From Streptomyces cinnabarinus (GTDB taxonomy: Bacteria; Actinomycetota; Actinomycetes; Streptomycetales; Streptomycetaceae): a DNA stretch of 64,000 bases. Below, in pieces: positions 34,274 through 43,393 of the stretch. The stretch lies in contig NZ_CP114413.1 in NCBI RefSeq assembly GCF_027270315.1, positions 4,464,001 to 4,528,000 on the forward strand, written 5' to 3'. Position 1 is the first letter of the stretch, and the number at the start of each line of letters is the position of its first letter. The notes below the pieces were generated by a model, which was given only the letters and a program-made list of their open reading frames with translations, ran no database searches and was not told the DNA's origin. A program made the translations under genes and the position numbers.

Positions 34274-34322
34274 GCTAGCTTCGAACCCACCAAGAAGCGG
34301 ACCGAGAAAAAGGGAGTGCGCG

Positions 34323-35351
34323 TTGACTGGAATGCTGCCCGCCAAGGAATTACTCCTCGACTCGGTCGACGACTATCTGGGGCCCGGCGAAAAGAGATTC
34401 TTCGGTTCCGGATTCCGGCGCGTGCAATACCGCTACGACAAGGTCGAGCTGACCGGCGGCCGGGACGCGCCCACCGAGCTGGACGGCCGGCTGGACGTGG
34501 TCTACCCGGCCGACTGGTCGCGAAAGGCGAAGACCCGCGGCGATCTTCGTCCGCATCTGAGCACCGTCGACGGCCTGATCATCGCCGTGCACCTGAGCGA
34601 GGCGGCCCTCACCCACGCGCTGGGCCTGGGCCCGGAGAGCCGGCGCGCGGGCCGGGTGCTGTCGGTGCGGATCAAGGCGGGCACCCAGCCCGACGAGGAG
34701 CTGACCGGACTTCCGGTGCGCACCACCGTGCTGGGCGTGCCGGTTCCGGACGGCGAGGACGAGGCGGTGTCCCGGCTCCAGACCATGGTCGGAGCGATGC
34801 GGGTCCGCACCGACGTGCGCCATCCGCGCCCCGCGGACACCTCCCGGGGCCCGGTCGCCACGGCCGCCTACGGCTGCCCGGCGGAGCTGCTCGGGCCGGC
34901 GGAACGGCAGTACTACGGCACCGGGTTCACGGCCCGGACGCAGAGCGTGCGCAAGGTCGCGGTACGGGTCGCCGAGGCGCACGCCACCGCCGTCGTGGAC
35001 GTGGCCCAGGAGCCCGGCAGCGTACTGGCGACCGAGGGCACCGAGGGGCTCTACCAGCCGTTCGTCGGGCTGATCGACACCTTCGTGACGAGCCTTCAGC
35101 TCGGCCAGATCCTGCTCTACGAGACCGACGGCATCTCCCGCGGCGCCAGCAACACGCTGTGGATGCGCACGACCGTCTTCCAGGCGAGCGCGGAACCCGA
35201 ACCCATCCGCTACGAGAGCCCGCTCGATGTACGGCTGGAGAACAGCACGTTGCTACGGCGGGACGAAGAGACCTGGCGGGCCGCCGACATTGTCGGCCGA
35301 CTCGCCGGAAACACCGTGCGCTGTTCTGTCGCGCACCGGCTGACCGACTGA
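34323..35351 (+). CDS. AvrD-like protein (syringolide-synthase family)
   Basis: 342 residues. The opening SVDDYLGPGEKRFFGSGFRRV, then LDVVYPADWSRK and RPHLSTVDGLIIAVHLSE, fit my memory of the AvrD family; a second internal half (ERQYYGTGF, YQPFVGLIDTFVTSLQLGQILLYE) is similar in spacing, so the protein may be an internal hotdog-like duplication. In Pseudomonas syringae AvrD suffices to make syringolides, acyl-sugar lactones formed from a pentulose and a beta-ketoacyl chain. TTG 34323 is preferred (gggag six bases upstream); ATG 34332 is the alternative. First gene of the cluster, followed by a kinase-like ATPase, KAS III and ACP, which could supply the beta-ketoacyl partner. Confidence 0.7.
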   Translation: MTGMLPAKELLLDSVDDYLGPGEKRFFGSGFRRVQYRYDKVELTGGRDAPTELDGRLDVVYPADWSRKAKTRGDLRPHLSTVDGLIIAVHLSEAALTHALGLGPESRRAGRVLSVRIKAGTQPDEELTGLPVRTTVLGVPVPDGEDEAVSRLQTMVGAMRVRTDVRHPRPADTSRGPVATAAYGCPAELLGPAERQYYGTGFTARTQSVRKVAVRVAEAHATAVVDVAQEPGSVLATEGTEGLYQPFVGLIDTFVTSLQLGQILLYETDGISRGASNTLWMRTTVFQASAEPEPIRYESPLDVRLENSTLLRRDEETWRAADIVGRLAGNTVRCSVAHRLTD

Positions 35352-35421
35352 TTCACCGGCCACGTCTCATAAATTGGCCACCTCTCCGTACCCGGCCACC
35401 ATTTCAGAACTGGAGCCTGTC

Positions 35422-36135
35422 ATGCGTATCGCCATATCCGGCACCTATTCCTCCGGAAAGACCCTCACCTCGTACGCCCTCGCGCATTACGTGGGAATTC
35501 CGCGCACCCGGGCCCGCACCATGCGGGAGCTGCTGCCCGAGGCCGTGCCCGGCAAGACCCTGGAGCAGTGCACCGCGGCCGAGCTGGTCCAGCTGATCGT
35601 CCGCCGCCATGTGGACCGCGCCGTCCACGAGAGCCGCTTCGAGGGCTCGTTCATCTCCGACGGCTCCTCCCTCCAGGAGTGGATCTACGGCGCCGTGCGC
35701 GTCGTCGTCGGCATCAACCCCAATGACTCCGTGCACCTCAGCGAGCTGGAGAGCGTCGAACGCACCGCGGACATCCGGGTGTTCGACGCGGTCATGGAGC
35801 AACTGGGCGTCGCCTTCAAGCAGCATGTGAAGCAGACGTACGACGTCTTCGTGCATCTGCCCAACGAGCTGGCGCTGGCCGCCGACGGGCACCGTCCGGT
35901 CAACGAGCGGTTCCGTTCCATGGCCGACGAGCGGCTGCTGGAGGTCGCCGCCGAACTCGGTATCCCCGCCCACGTGGTGGGCGGCACCGTCGAGGAGCGA
36001 CTCGTCGAGATCGCCCGGCTGTTCGACCTGCCCGCGCTGATGTCGCCCGAGGAGGCCATCGCCAAGGCGCAGGCCGAGTACGAGGCGCTCGACATGCGCA
36101 CCGAGTCCGACCGGGCGTCGGTGATCGTGCGATGA
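35422..36135 (+). CDS. P-loop ATPase/kinase-like protein (AAA_28/NadR-like)
   Basis: 237 residues. Walker A GTYSSGKT (residues 7-14) at the very N-terminus and a TYDVFVHLP strand typical of the Walker B-like region of small-molecule kinases. It resembles stand-alone AAA_28 proteins related to the NadR ribosylnicotinamide kinase domain. It may phosphorylate a sugar or nucleoside, inferred from the fold only. ATG 35422 has ggag 6 bases upstream; its stop overlaps the KAS III start (ATGA). Confidence 0.75.
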   Translation: MRIAISGTYSSGKTLTSYALAHYVGIPRTRARTMRELLPEAVPGKTLEQCTAAELVQLIVRRHVDRAVHESRFEGSFISDGSSLQEWIYGAVRVVVGINPNDSVHLSELESVERTADIRVFDAVMEQLGVAFKQHVKQTYDVFVHLPNELALAADGHRPVNERFRSMADERLLEVAAELGIPAHVVGGTVEERLVEIARLFDLPALMSPEEAIAKAQAEYEALDMRTESDRASVIVR

Positions 36136-37196
36136 CAGCCCCCACGGGCTTTGCCGCTCCCGGCGCGGCACCACGTACCGCCGTTCTCGCCGGCCTCGGC
36201 TCCGCCCTGCCGCCCCGGGTCGTCACCAACCACGACCTGACCGCCCGGATGGACACGTCCGACGAGTGGATCCGCACCCGGACCGGTATCACCGAGCGGC
36301 GGATCGTCGAGCCCGGCGGCGCCACCAGCGACCTCGCCATCGAGGCCGGACGGCGGGCCCTGGACTCGGCGGGCGGCCCGGACGTCGGGGCGGTGGTGCT
36401 GGCCACCGCCACTCCGGACCACCCGTGCCCGGCGACCGGTCCGACCGTCGCCGCGGGGCTCGGGCTCGGCACCGTACCCGCCTTCGACGTGGGGGCCGTC
36501 TGCTCGGGCTTCCTGTACGCCCTGGCCACCGGCGCCGGGCTGATCGCCGCCTCGGTGGCGGACAGTGTGCTGGTGGTCGGCGCCGACGCCTTCACCACCA
36601 TCGTCGACCCCTACGACCGCAACACCGCGCCGATCTTCGCCGACGGCGCCGGCGCGGTGGTGCTGCGCGCGGGGCGGGCCGACGAGCCGGGCGCGCTGCG
36701 CCGTACCGAACTCGCCAGTGACGGGATGCAGGCCGATCTGATCCGGGTGGCGGCCGGGGGTTCGAGGCAGCGCAGCCATCACCACGCGGCGCTGCGCGAG
36801 GACCAGTACCTCACCATGCGCGGCGGCGAGGTGTTCAAGAACGCGGTGCTGCGGATGACGGAGGCGTCCCGGACCGTCCTGGACCGCACCGGCTGGTCCG
36901 TCGCCGAGGTGGACCTCCTCGTCGGCCACCAGGCCAACGTGCGCATCCTGCACGCCGTCGCCGATCAGCTCGGCATCGGCCAGGAGCGGGCGTACGTCAA
37001 CATCGGTCACACCGGCAACACGGCCGCCGCCTCCATCCCGCTGGCCCTGGACGACGCCCACGGCGAGGGGCGGCTGCGCGCCGGGGACAAGGTGCTGCTG
37101 ACCGCCTTCGGCGCCGGCACGACCTGGGGCGCGATCACCCTGACCTGGCCCGACGGCCTTCAGTACCGCGGCGCCGCTGACTCAGCCGCCGCCTGA
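36132..37196 (+). CDS. 3-oxoacyl-ACP synthase III-type enzyme (KAS III)
   Basis: 354 residues of the FabH family. The triad is complete: C124 (GAVCSGF), H266 (GHQANVRI) and N296 (HTGNTAAAS). The DEWIRTRTGITERR stretch is also conserved. It would condense an acyl-CoA starter with malonyl-ACP to give a beta-ketoacyl-ACP. It is not the housekeeping FabH copy, since it lies without fabD/fabF and is coupled to the kinase-like gene. I infer that it provides the beta-ketoacyl chain for the AvrD-like enzyme. Confidence 0.9.
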   Translation: MTAPTGFAAPGAAPRTAVLAGLGSALPPRVVTNHDLTARMDTSDEWIRTRTGITERRIVEPGGATSDLAIEAGRRALDSAGGPDVGAVVLATATPDHPCPATGPTVAAGLGLGTVPAFDVGAVCSGFLYALATGAGLIAASVADSVLVVGADAFTTIVDPYDRNTAPIFADGAGAVVLRAGRADEPGALRRTELASDGMQADLIRVAAGGSRQRSHHHAALREDQYLTMRGGEVFKNAVLRMTEASRTVLDRTGWSVAEVDLLVGHQANVRILHAVADQLGIGQERAYVNIGHTGNTAAASIPLALDDAHGEGRLRAGDKVLLTAFGAGTTWGAITLTWPDGLQYRGAADSAAA

Positions 37197-37304
37197 CCCT
37201 CTTCGCCGCCCCGCACTCAGCCCGGCGACGCCCGCACACCGTTCACCCCCGCCTCAACCGATCCACGCACGCCCCGGAGCACGGCTCCGAGGAGGGAGTA
37301 CGAG

Positions 37305-37544
37305 ATGCCTGTCACGGCTTATCCCGGACTGGTCGCGTTCATCGCCGACAAGGCCGAGATCCCCATCGAGGAGGTCGACCCGGAGCGCACTCTGGAGGAC
37401 CTCTCGCTGGACTCGCTCACACTGATCGAGATCGCCCTGTACATCCAGCGCGCGTACGGCATCGAAGTGCCGGAGGGCGATCTCGTCCTCGGCCAGAAGC
37501 TGTCCGAGTGGGCCGCCTACCTCGACGAGCGGAGCGGCCGATGA
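37305..37544 (+). CDS. Acyl carrier protein
   Basis: 79 residues, acidic, with the phosphopantetheine attachment Ser37 in LSLDSLTLIE. ATG 37305 has gagggag upstream and its stop overlaps the oxidoreductase start. Its neighbour KAS III is the likely loading and condensing partner. A 108-bp gap separates it from KAS III; nothing notable is seen there. Confidence 0.92.
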   Translation: MPVTAYPGLVAFIADKAEIPIEEVDPERTLEDLSLDSLTLIEIALYIQRAYGIEVPEGDLVLGQKLSEWAAYLDERSGR

Positions 37545-38506
37545 CCTCCGCGCCGATGAAGGCCGTGCCGATGAAGGCCGCCGTCACCACCGGGGTCGGC
37601 GCCCCGGACGTGCTGCGCCTGACCGAGGTCGAGCGCCCGCAGCCGCTGCCCACCGAGGTGCTGGTGCGGGTCGGGGCGGCGGGGGTGAACCCCGTCGACT
37701 GGAAGATCCGCGCCGGGGTGTTCCCGTCCGGTGCCCTGGGCGCCCCGCCGTTCGTGCAGGGCTGGGATGTCGCGGGGGTCGTGGAGTCCGGGCCCCGGGT
37801 GACCCGGTTCGAGCCCGGCGACGAGGTGTTCGGCCTCATCGGCTTCCCCCGGCCGGGCGGGGCGTACGCCGAGTATGTGACCGCGCCCGCACGGCAGTTC
37901 GCCCGCAAGCCGGCGGGGCTGAGCTTCGAGGAGGCGGCCGCGCTGCCGCTGGCGGGGCTCACCGCCTGGCAGACGCTGGTGGAGACCGCGCGGATCGGCC
38001 TCGGCGACAAGGTGCTGGTCACCGCGGCGGCGGGCGGCGTCGGTCATCTGGCCGCCCAGATCGCCCGGTCCCACGGCGCCGAGGTGACCGGCACGGCCCG
38101 CGCGGAGAAGCACGACTTCCTGCGCGAGGTCGGCGTGGACCACCCGGTCGACTACAGGACGGGCCCGGTGCACCACACGGTCACCGGACAGGACGTCGTC
38201 CTCGATCTGCTCGGCGGGGAGCACAGCTTCGAACTGCTGCGCACCCTGCGCCCGGGCGGTCTGCTGATCACCGTGATCGGACACGTCAGCCCCGAACTGA
38301 CCACCCTCGCCGCGGCCTTGGGCGTCCGGGTGACCGGCTTCCTGGTCGAGCCCGACCACGCCGGACTCGAAGCGCTCGCCACGCTGGTCGAGGCGGGACG
38401 GCTGAAGGTGCGCGTGGACCAGGTGTTCAAGCTCGCCGAGGCCGCGAAGGCGCACGAGTACGGCGAGTCCGACCGCACCACCGGAAAGATCGTGCTGGTT
38501 CCATGA
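37541..38506 (+). CDS. NADP-dependent MDR oxidoreductase (quinone reductase/enoyl reductase type)
   Basis: 321 residues of the zinc-free medium-chain dehydrogenase family: GVNPVDWKIRAG, then the cofactor loop VTAAAGGVGHLAAQIA, and a C-terminal SDRTTGKIVL. It would reduce a quinone, enone or enoyl thioester. ATG 37541 overlaps the ACP stop (ATGA). In the cluster it may reduce the acyl or butenolide part of the product. Confidence 0.88.
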   Translation: MTSAPMKAVPMKAAVTTGVGAPDVLRLTEVERPQPLPTEVLVRVGAAGVNPVDWKIRAGVFPSGALGAPPFVQGWDVAGVVESGPRVTRFEPGDEVFGLIGFPRPGGAYAEYVTAPARQFARKPAGLSFEEAAALPLAGLTAWQTLVETARIGLGDKVLVTAAAGGVGHLAAQIARSHGAEVTGTARAEKHDFLREVGVDHPVDYRTGPVHHTVTGQDVVLDLLGGEHSFELLRTLRPGGLLITVIGHVSPELTTLAAALGVRVTGFLVEPDHAGLEALATLVEAGRLKVRVDQVFKLAEAAKAHEYGESDRTTGKIVLVP

Positions 38507-39852
38507 CGTCGCCCATCGCCGCGATCCGCTCGGCCGGAGGCCGTATCGCCAGGCTCCGTCCGGCAGTTCAGGTCCGCCGGAAGGAACGGCACATGGCAGC
38601 CGTGTCGAGCGGCGGCGATGGGGCCGCCCCGGCCGAGGCAGGGCCCGCCGGCCCGGGGGCGCTGCGCCCGGCCGGCGGTCTGCCGGACCGGCTGGTCACG
38701 GTGTTCGCCGTGGCCGCCGGTCTGGCGGTGGCCAACATCTACTACGCACATCCGCTGCTCACCTCGATCGCCTCGGCGTTCGGCGTCGGCAGCACCGCCG
38801 CGTCCCTGGTGGTCACGGCGTCCACCGCCGGGTACACCGTGGGCCTCGCCCTGCTGGTGCCGCTCGGCGACACGGTGAACCGGCGCCGGCTGCTGGTGGC
38901 CATGCTGCTGGTGACCGCGCTGGGGCAGGCCGCCTCGGCCGCCGCGCCCTCGGTCGCCGCGCTGGTCGTGCTGTCCGGTCTGATGGCGGTGTCGGCGGTG
39001 GGCGCCCCGCTGCTGGTGGCGCTCGCCGCCGCGCTCGCGAGGCCCGAGCAGCGCGGCCGGGTCACCGGCCGGATGCTCAGCGGGGTCCTCCTCGGCGTCC
39101 TGCTCGCGCGCACCGGCGCGGGCCTGCTGGCCGAGTGGACCGGCACCTGGCGCTCGGTGTTCGCGGTCGCCGCGGTGGGGATGCTGGTGCTCGCGGCGCT
39201 GCTGTGGCGGCTGCTGCCCGACCTCGAACCGGCCGAGCGGCTCGGCTACTTCACCCTGCTGCGCTCGGTGGCCTCGGTGGTCGGCCAGGAGCCGCTGCTC
39301 AGGCTGCGCTGCCTGTACGGCTTCCTCACCTTCGCCTCCTTCAGCGTCTTCTGGACCTCGGCGGCGTTCCTGCTGGCCGAGCCGCCGTACGCCTACGGCG
39401 AGGCCCTGATCGGCGCGTTCGGGCTGCTGGGGGCGGCCGGGGCGCTGGCCGCGCGGGCCATGGGGCCACTGGTGGACCGGGGCCGGGACCGGCTCGCCTC
39501 GACCCTGCTGTACGTCGCGAACCTGGCCGCCTGGGGGCTGCTCGCCCTGGACGGCGGGCGGCTGCTGGTGTGCCTGGTGCTCGGGGTGCTGCTGCTCGAC
39601 TTCGGGGTGCAGGGCGCCCAGGTGACCAACCTCGGCGTCCTGTACCGGCTGCGCCCCGAGGCCCGCAGCCGGATCACGATGGCGTACATGACCGCCTATT
39701 TCCTGGGCGGCGCGGCGGGTTCGGCCCTCTCGGGCGTGGTGCACTCCGCCGCCGGATGGGCCGGAGTGTGCGCGGCCGGGGGCGGCCTGGCCGCGCTCGT
39801 GCTGCTGCTGTGGGGCGTCGAGCAGGCGCGAGCGCGCACCCCACGGCCGTAG
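38503..39852 (+). CDS. MFS transporter
   Basis: Up to 449 residues with about 12 helices; the loop-2 motif VPLGDTVNRRRLL is present. It resembles the AraJ/YnfM-type exporter branch. Two starts are possible: ATG 38503, overlapping the previous stop, and ATG 38593, preceded by aaggaacg; the first 30 residues from the earlier start are basic and not membrane-like. One of two transporters in the cluster; product export or self-resistance is inferred. Confidence 0.82.
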   Translation: MTSPIAAIRSAGGRIARLRPAVQVRRKERHMAAVSSGGDGAAPAEAGPAGPGALRPAGGLPDRLVTVFAVAAGLAVANIYYAHPLLTSIASAFGVGSTAASLVVTASTAGYTVGLALLVPLGDTVNRRRLLVAMLLVTALGQAASAAAPSVAALVVLSGLMAVSAVGAPLLVALAAALARPEQRGRVTGRMLSGVLLGVLLARTGAGLLAEWTGTWRSVFAVAAVGMLVLAALLWRLLPDLEPAERLGYFTLLRSVASVVGQEPLLRLRCLYGFLTFASFSVFWTSAAFLLAEPPYAYGEALIGAFGLLGAAGALAARAMGPLVDRGRDRLASTLLYVANLAAWGLLALDGGRLLVCLVLGVLLLDFGVQGAQVTNLGVLYRLRPEARSRITMAYMTAYFLGGAAGSALSGVVHSAAGWAGVCAAGGGLAALVLLLWGVEQARARTPRP

Positions 39853-39900
39853 CGCTTCGGCTTCTGCGAGTCCCTCCACACCTCTACATCTGGAGTTCTT

Positions 39901-41472
39901 GTGTCCACTCCGTCGACGGGTGCCCTGCGCTCCCGTCCCGTCCTCACCCTCATCGCGGTCTGTGTCTCCTGCGGGCTGCTGCCCGCCTCCCTCACCGGAA
40001 CCTCCGTCGCGCTGCCGGATCTCGGCAGCGATCTGAACGCCTCGCTGGTGACCGTGCAGTGGGTCGTCAACGCCTACAACCTCACCTTCGCCAGCGTGAT
40101 GCTGGTCGCCGGATCGCTCGCCGATCTGGTCGGCCGCCGCCGGATGTTCACGCTCGGCCTGATCGTCTTCGTGCTGTGCACGGCCGGCTGCGCCCTCGTC
40201 TCCGAGGTCGTGCTGATCGACGTGCTGCGCGGCGCGGCCGGCGTCGGCGCGGCGATGGTGCTCACCGCGGCGACCGCGCTGCTCGCCCAGGCCTACGAAG
40301 GCACCGCCCGGGCACGGGCGTTCGGCTTCCTCGGTTCCTCCTTCGGGCTCGGGCTCGCCCTCGGTCCCTCCCTGTCCGGGCTGCTGGTCGGGGCCTGGGG
40401 CTGGCGCTCGGTGTTCGTGGCCCACGCCGCCGTCGCCGCGGCCGTCCTGCTGCTGCGCCCGGCGCTGGCCGAGTCCCGCGACCCGGAGGCCTCCGGCGTG
40501 GACTACGCCGGCGCGACCACCTTCAGCGGCGCCCTGTTCGCCTTCACCCTCGCCCTGGTGGAGGGCCCGCAGCTCGGCTGGGCACACCCGGTCGTGCTGG
40601 CGCTCGCGGTGCTGTCCGTCGTGCTGATGACGGCGTTCGTGCGGATCGAGAAGCGGCGGGCGCGGCCGATGCTGGAGCTGTCGCTGCTGCGGGAGCCGAA
40701 GTTCGCCGCGGTCAGCCTGATGCCGGTGCTGCTGGCCTTCGGCTTCGTGTGTCTGCTGGTGTTCCTGCCGTCCTTCTTCATCGGGGTCAACGGCATGAGC
40801 TCGCAGCGCGCCGGTCTGACCATGCTGCTGCTGAGCGGCCCGGTGCTGGCGCTGCCCGTGATCAGCGGCGTGCTCGCCCGCAAGGTCTCCACCTCGGTGC
40901 TGCTCGGGGTGAGCCTGCTGCTGGTGGCGGGCGGCGCGGCCTGGCTCACCGTCCTCGACCAGGACTCCACGACCGCCGCGCTCGCCGGTCCGCTGCTGGT
41001 CATCGGCACCGGCGTCGGCATCTCCTTCGGTCTGCTCGACGGCGCCGCGATCGGCGCCGTGGACGCGAGCCGGGCGGGCATGGCGGCCGGACTGTTCAAC
41101 ACCATGCGGCTGACCGGCGAGGCCGTCGCCATCGCCGGGATGGGCTCGGTACTGGTCAGCATCGTCCAGGGCAACCTCAAGAACCCCGAGGGCTGGGAGG
41201 GCGGCGTCGGCGACCTCGCCAACCGGGTCGTGCAGGGCGAGATCAGCGCGGCCGCCGACGAGGTGCCCGCCGCCCAGCAGGCCGACTTCATCGCCTACGT
41301 CTCGGACGCCTACACCTCCGCCCTGCACACCGTGCTGTGGCTGCTCGCCGCGGTGTGCGCGCTGGGCGCCCCGCTGATCATGCGGATGCTGCGCCCCGCC
41401 CCGGCCGGGAAGCCCACGCCCGCCGCCGAACACGACACCCGGGAACCGATCACGATGGGAGAGACCTCATGA
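39901..41472 (+). CDS. MFS drug exporter, DHA2 (14-helix) family
   Basis: 523 residues, about 14 membrane helices. The motif ADLVGRRRMFT follows helix 2, and the antiporter motif region GLALGPSLSG is visible in helix 5. GTG 39901. The stop overlaps the monooxygenase start, so it belongs to the cluster transcript. A DHA2 protein in this setting would export the product or give resistance to it. Confidence 0.87.
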   Translation: MSTPSTGALRSRPVLTLIAVCVSCGLLPASLTGTSVALPDLGSDLNASLVTVQWVVNAYNLTFASVMLVAGSLADLVGRRRMFTLGLIVFVLCTAGCALVSEVVLIDVLRGAAGVGAAMVLTAATALLAQAYEGTARARAFGFLGSSFGLGLALGPSLSGLLVGAWGWRSVFVAHAAVAAAVLLLRPALAESRDPEASGVDYAGATTFSGALFAFTLALVEGPQLGWAHPVVLALAVLSVVLMTAFVRIEKRRARPMLELSLLREPKFAAVSLMPVLLAFGFVCLLVFLPSFFIGVNGMSSQRAGLTMLLLSGPVLALPVISGVLARKVSTSVLLGVSLLLVAGGAAWLTVLDQDSTTAALAGPLLVIGTGVGISFGLLDGAAIGAVDASRAGMAAGLFNTMRLTGEAVAIAGMGSVLVSIVQGNLKNPEGWEGGVGDLANRVVQGEISAAADEVPAAQQADFIAYVSDAYTSALHTVLWLLAAVCALGAPLIMRMLRPAPAGKPTPAAEHDTREPITMGETS

Positions 41473-42983
41473 GCACACCCGATGAAAGGCCGGTGCTGGT
41501 CGTCGGCGCGGGCCCGGTCGGTCTGACCGCCGCGGCCGAACTGGCCCGCCGGGGCACCCCGGTACGCCTGGTGGACAAGACCGACGCGCCCAGCCCGCTG
41601 ACCAAGGCGCTGATGGTGTGGCCCCGCACCCTGGAGGTGTTCCGCGGCCTCGGCGCCACCACCTACATCGACAAGCACGGTCTGCCCGTGCACTCCTTCC
41701 GCTACAACTCCGGCACCGACCCGATCTGCGACATCGTCTTCGGCGACCGCACCCGCCCGATGGTGATCGTCCAGCCGGACGTCGAGGAGCTGCTGCGCGA
41801 GGCGTTCACCGACTTCGGCGGGAAGATCGAGTGGCGCACCGAGCTGACCCGGCTGAGCCAGGACCCGGACGGCGTGCTGGCGACCCTGCGCGCCCCGGAC
41901 GGCACCGAGTCCACCGAGGAGTTCGCCTACGTCATCGGCGGCGACGGCGCGGGCAGCACCGTCCGCAAGTCGCTGGGCGTGGAGTTCAAGGGCGCCACCT
42001 ATCCCAACGTGTTCATCCTCGCCGACACCGCGATCGACGGGGACCTCCAGCGGGACGCCGTGCACTACTACTGCACCGAGAACGGGATCATGGTCCTGGT
42101 CCCGCTCTACAACGGCCGCTTCCGCGTGTTCACGGCCGGCCCGCCCGGCATGCGCCCCGAGGACCTCACCGAGGAGGTCCTCCAGGACTTCGTCGACAAG
42201 CGGGGGCCCGGCGGCCTGAAGCTGTACGACGTCTCCTGGCAGACCACGTTCAGCATCCACGCCCGGCACGCCGAGCGGTTCCGCGCCGGACGGGTCTTCC
42301 TCGCAGGCGACGCGGCGCACATCCACAGCCCCGCGGGCGGCCAGGGCCTGAACACCGGGGTGACCGACGCCCACAACCTCGCCTGGAAGCTGGCCCTGGT
42401 GCACCGCGGCGCGGCCGCGCCGGGGCTGCTGGACAGCTACGGCGTGGAGCGCGCCGCGGTCGCCCAGGGTGTGGTGAAGCAGGCCGAGGTGCAGACGAAG
42501 GCGTGGATGCTCGCCAAGCGCTGGCAGATCGTGCTGCGCGACGTCTCCGCCCGGTTCGCCGAGCGCTCCGGCGTCTTCGATCGGTTCTACTCGCCGTGGC
42601 TGGCGGGTCTGACCAACCACTACCCGGCAGGACCCGCCGTCGACGAGGACCGGTCCGGACGGCTGCGCCGCCCGAGCCACCGCAACGGCCATCTCCTCGT
42701 CGACGACGCCCTGCGCGAGTCCCTGCCGGTCGACCGCTACACGCTGCTCGTCACCCTCCCGCCCACCGGCAGCCGCCCGCCCCGGCTGACCGAGCTGACC
42801 GGGACGTACGGCGATCTGCTGACGGTGCGCTCGGCGCCGGGGCGGCGCTTCTCCGCCGTCCTGGTCCGCCCCGACCACTATGTCGCCGCCCAGGACACCA
42901 CCCCGGAACTGACCCGGATCCACGGCCATCTGGCCACGCTGGCCCCGGCCGGCAGCCTCACCAAGGAAGGACACAGCGCATGA
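41469..42983 (+). CDS. FAD-dependent aromatic-type monooxygenase
   Basis: 504 residues of the class A flavoprotein hydroxylase group. Rossmann motif LVVGAGPVGLTAAAEL at the N-terminus, the DG motif GGDGAGSTVRK near 158, and the GD motif FLAGDAAHIHSPAGGQG near 280. The C-terminal 120 residues form the thioredoxin-like domain of the phenol-hydroxylase branch. It would hydroxylate or epoxidise the product or a precursor. Coupled on both sides by ATGA overlaps. Confidence 0.9.
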   Translation: MSTPDERPVLVVGAGPVGLTAAAELARRGTPVRLVDKTDAPSPLTKALMVWPRTLEVFRGLGATTYIDKHGLPVHSFRYNSGTDPICDIVFGDRTRPMVIVQPDVEELLREAFTDFGGKIEWRTELTRLSQDPDGVLATLRAPDGTESTEEFAYVIGGDGAGSTVRKSLGVEFKGATYPNVFILADTAIDGDLQRDAVHYYCTENGIMVLVPLYNGRFRVFTAGPPGMRPEDLTEEVLQDFVDKRGPGGLKLYDVSWQTTFSIHARHAERFRAGRVFLAGDAAHIHSPAGGQGLNTGVTDAHNLAWKLALVHRGAAAPGLLDSYGVERAAVAQGVVKQAEVQTKAWMLAKRWQIVLRDVSARFAERSGVFDRFYSPWLAGLTNHYPAGPAVDEDRSGRLRRPSHRNGHLLVDDALRESLPVDRYTLLVTLPPTGSRPPRLTELTGTYGDLLTVRSAPGRRFSAVLVRPDHYVAAQDTTPELTRIHGHLATLAPAGSLTKEGHSA

Positions 42984-43393
42984 CGCAGCATTCGGTCCGC
43001 TCCACCGCGGACACCGTCCAGGAGTTCTTCAACCGTTTCGGGGTGGGCGATCTGCCCGGGCTGCCGGAGCTGTTCGCCGAGCGGGCGGAGCTGGTGGTGG
43101 CGGGCGCCCCCGTCGTCCCGTGGACGGGGCACCTGGTCGGCCGTCATGAGGTGGAGGGGTACTTCCAGCGGTTCGTGGCCGCGGTGGACACCCAGCGCTT
43201 CGACGTCGAGCGCATCGCCGTGGACGGGGAGGACGCCTTCGTCCTCGGGGAGTTCAGCCACAAGGTGATCTCGACCGGCAAGTCGTTCTCGGGCCCCTTC
43301 GCGATCCGGATCACGGTCCGCGACGGCCTCATCCAGCGGTATCAGACCTTCGAGGACTCCTACGCGGCCGCGACGGCGTTCGACGGCAGCTGA
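42980..43393 (+). CDS. SnoaL/NTF2-like protein
   Basis: 137 residues with the cone-shaped SnoaL-like fold (DTVQEFFNRFGVGD, ELFAERAELVVAG, HEVEGYFQRFV). Members act as cyclases, hydratases or ketosteroid isomerase-like catalysts in polyketide tailoring, or have no enzyme role. ATG overlaps the monooxygenase stop. The 3' end overlaps the convergent regulator gene by 34 bp. Confidence 0.85.
   Translation: MTQHSVRSTADTVQEFFNRFGVGDLPGLPELFAERAELVVAGAPVVPWTGHLVGRHEVEGYFQRFVAAVDTQRFDVERIAVDGEDAFVLGEFSHKVISTGKSFSGPFAIRITVRDGLIQRYQTFEDSYAAATAFDGS

Noticed and set aside
34323..35351. AfsA-type gamma-butyrolactone synthase
   Set aside because: The motifs fit AvrD better and no butyrolactone receptor gene of the ArpA type is adjacent. 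A distant fold relation through hotdog domains remains possible.
38152..41433. 1093-residue minus-strand frame opposite the cluster transporters
   Set aside because: Gln/Arg/Gly-rich nonsense composition, complementary to membrane-helix codons of two MFS genes with clear motifs.
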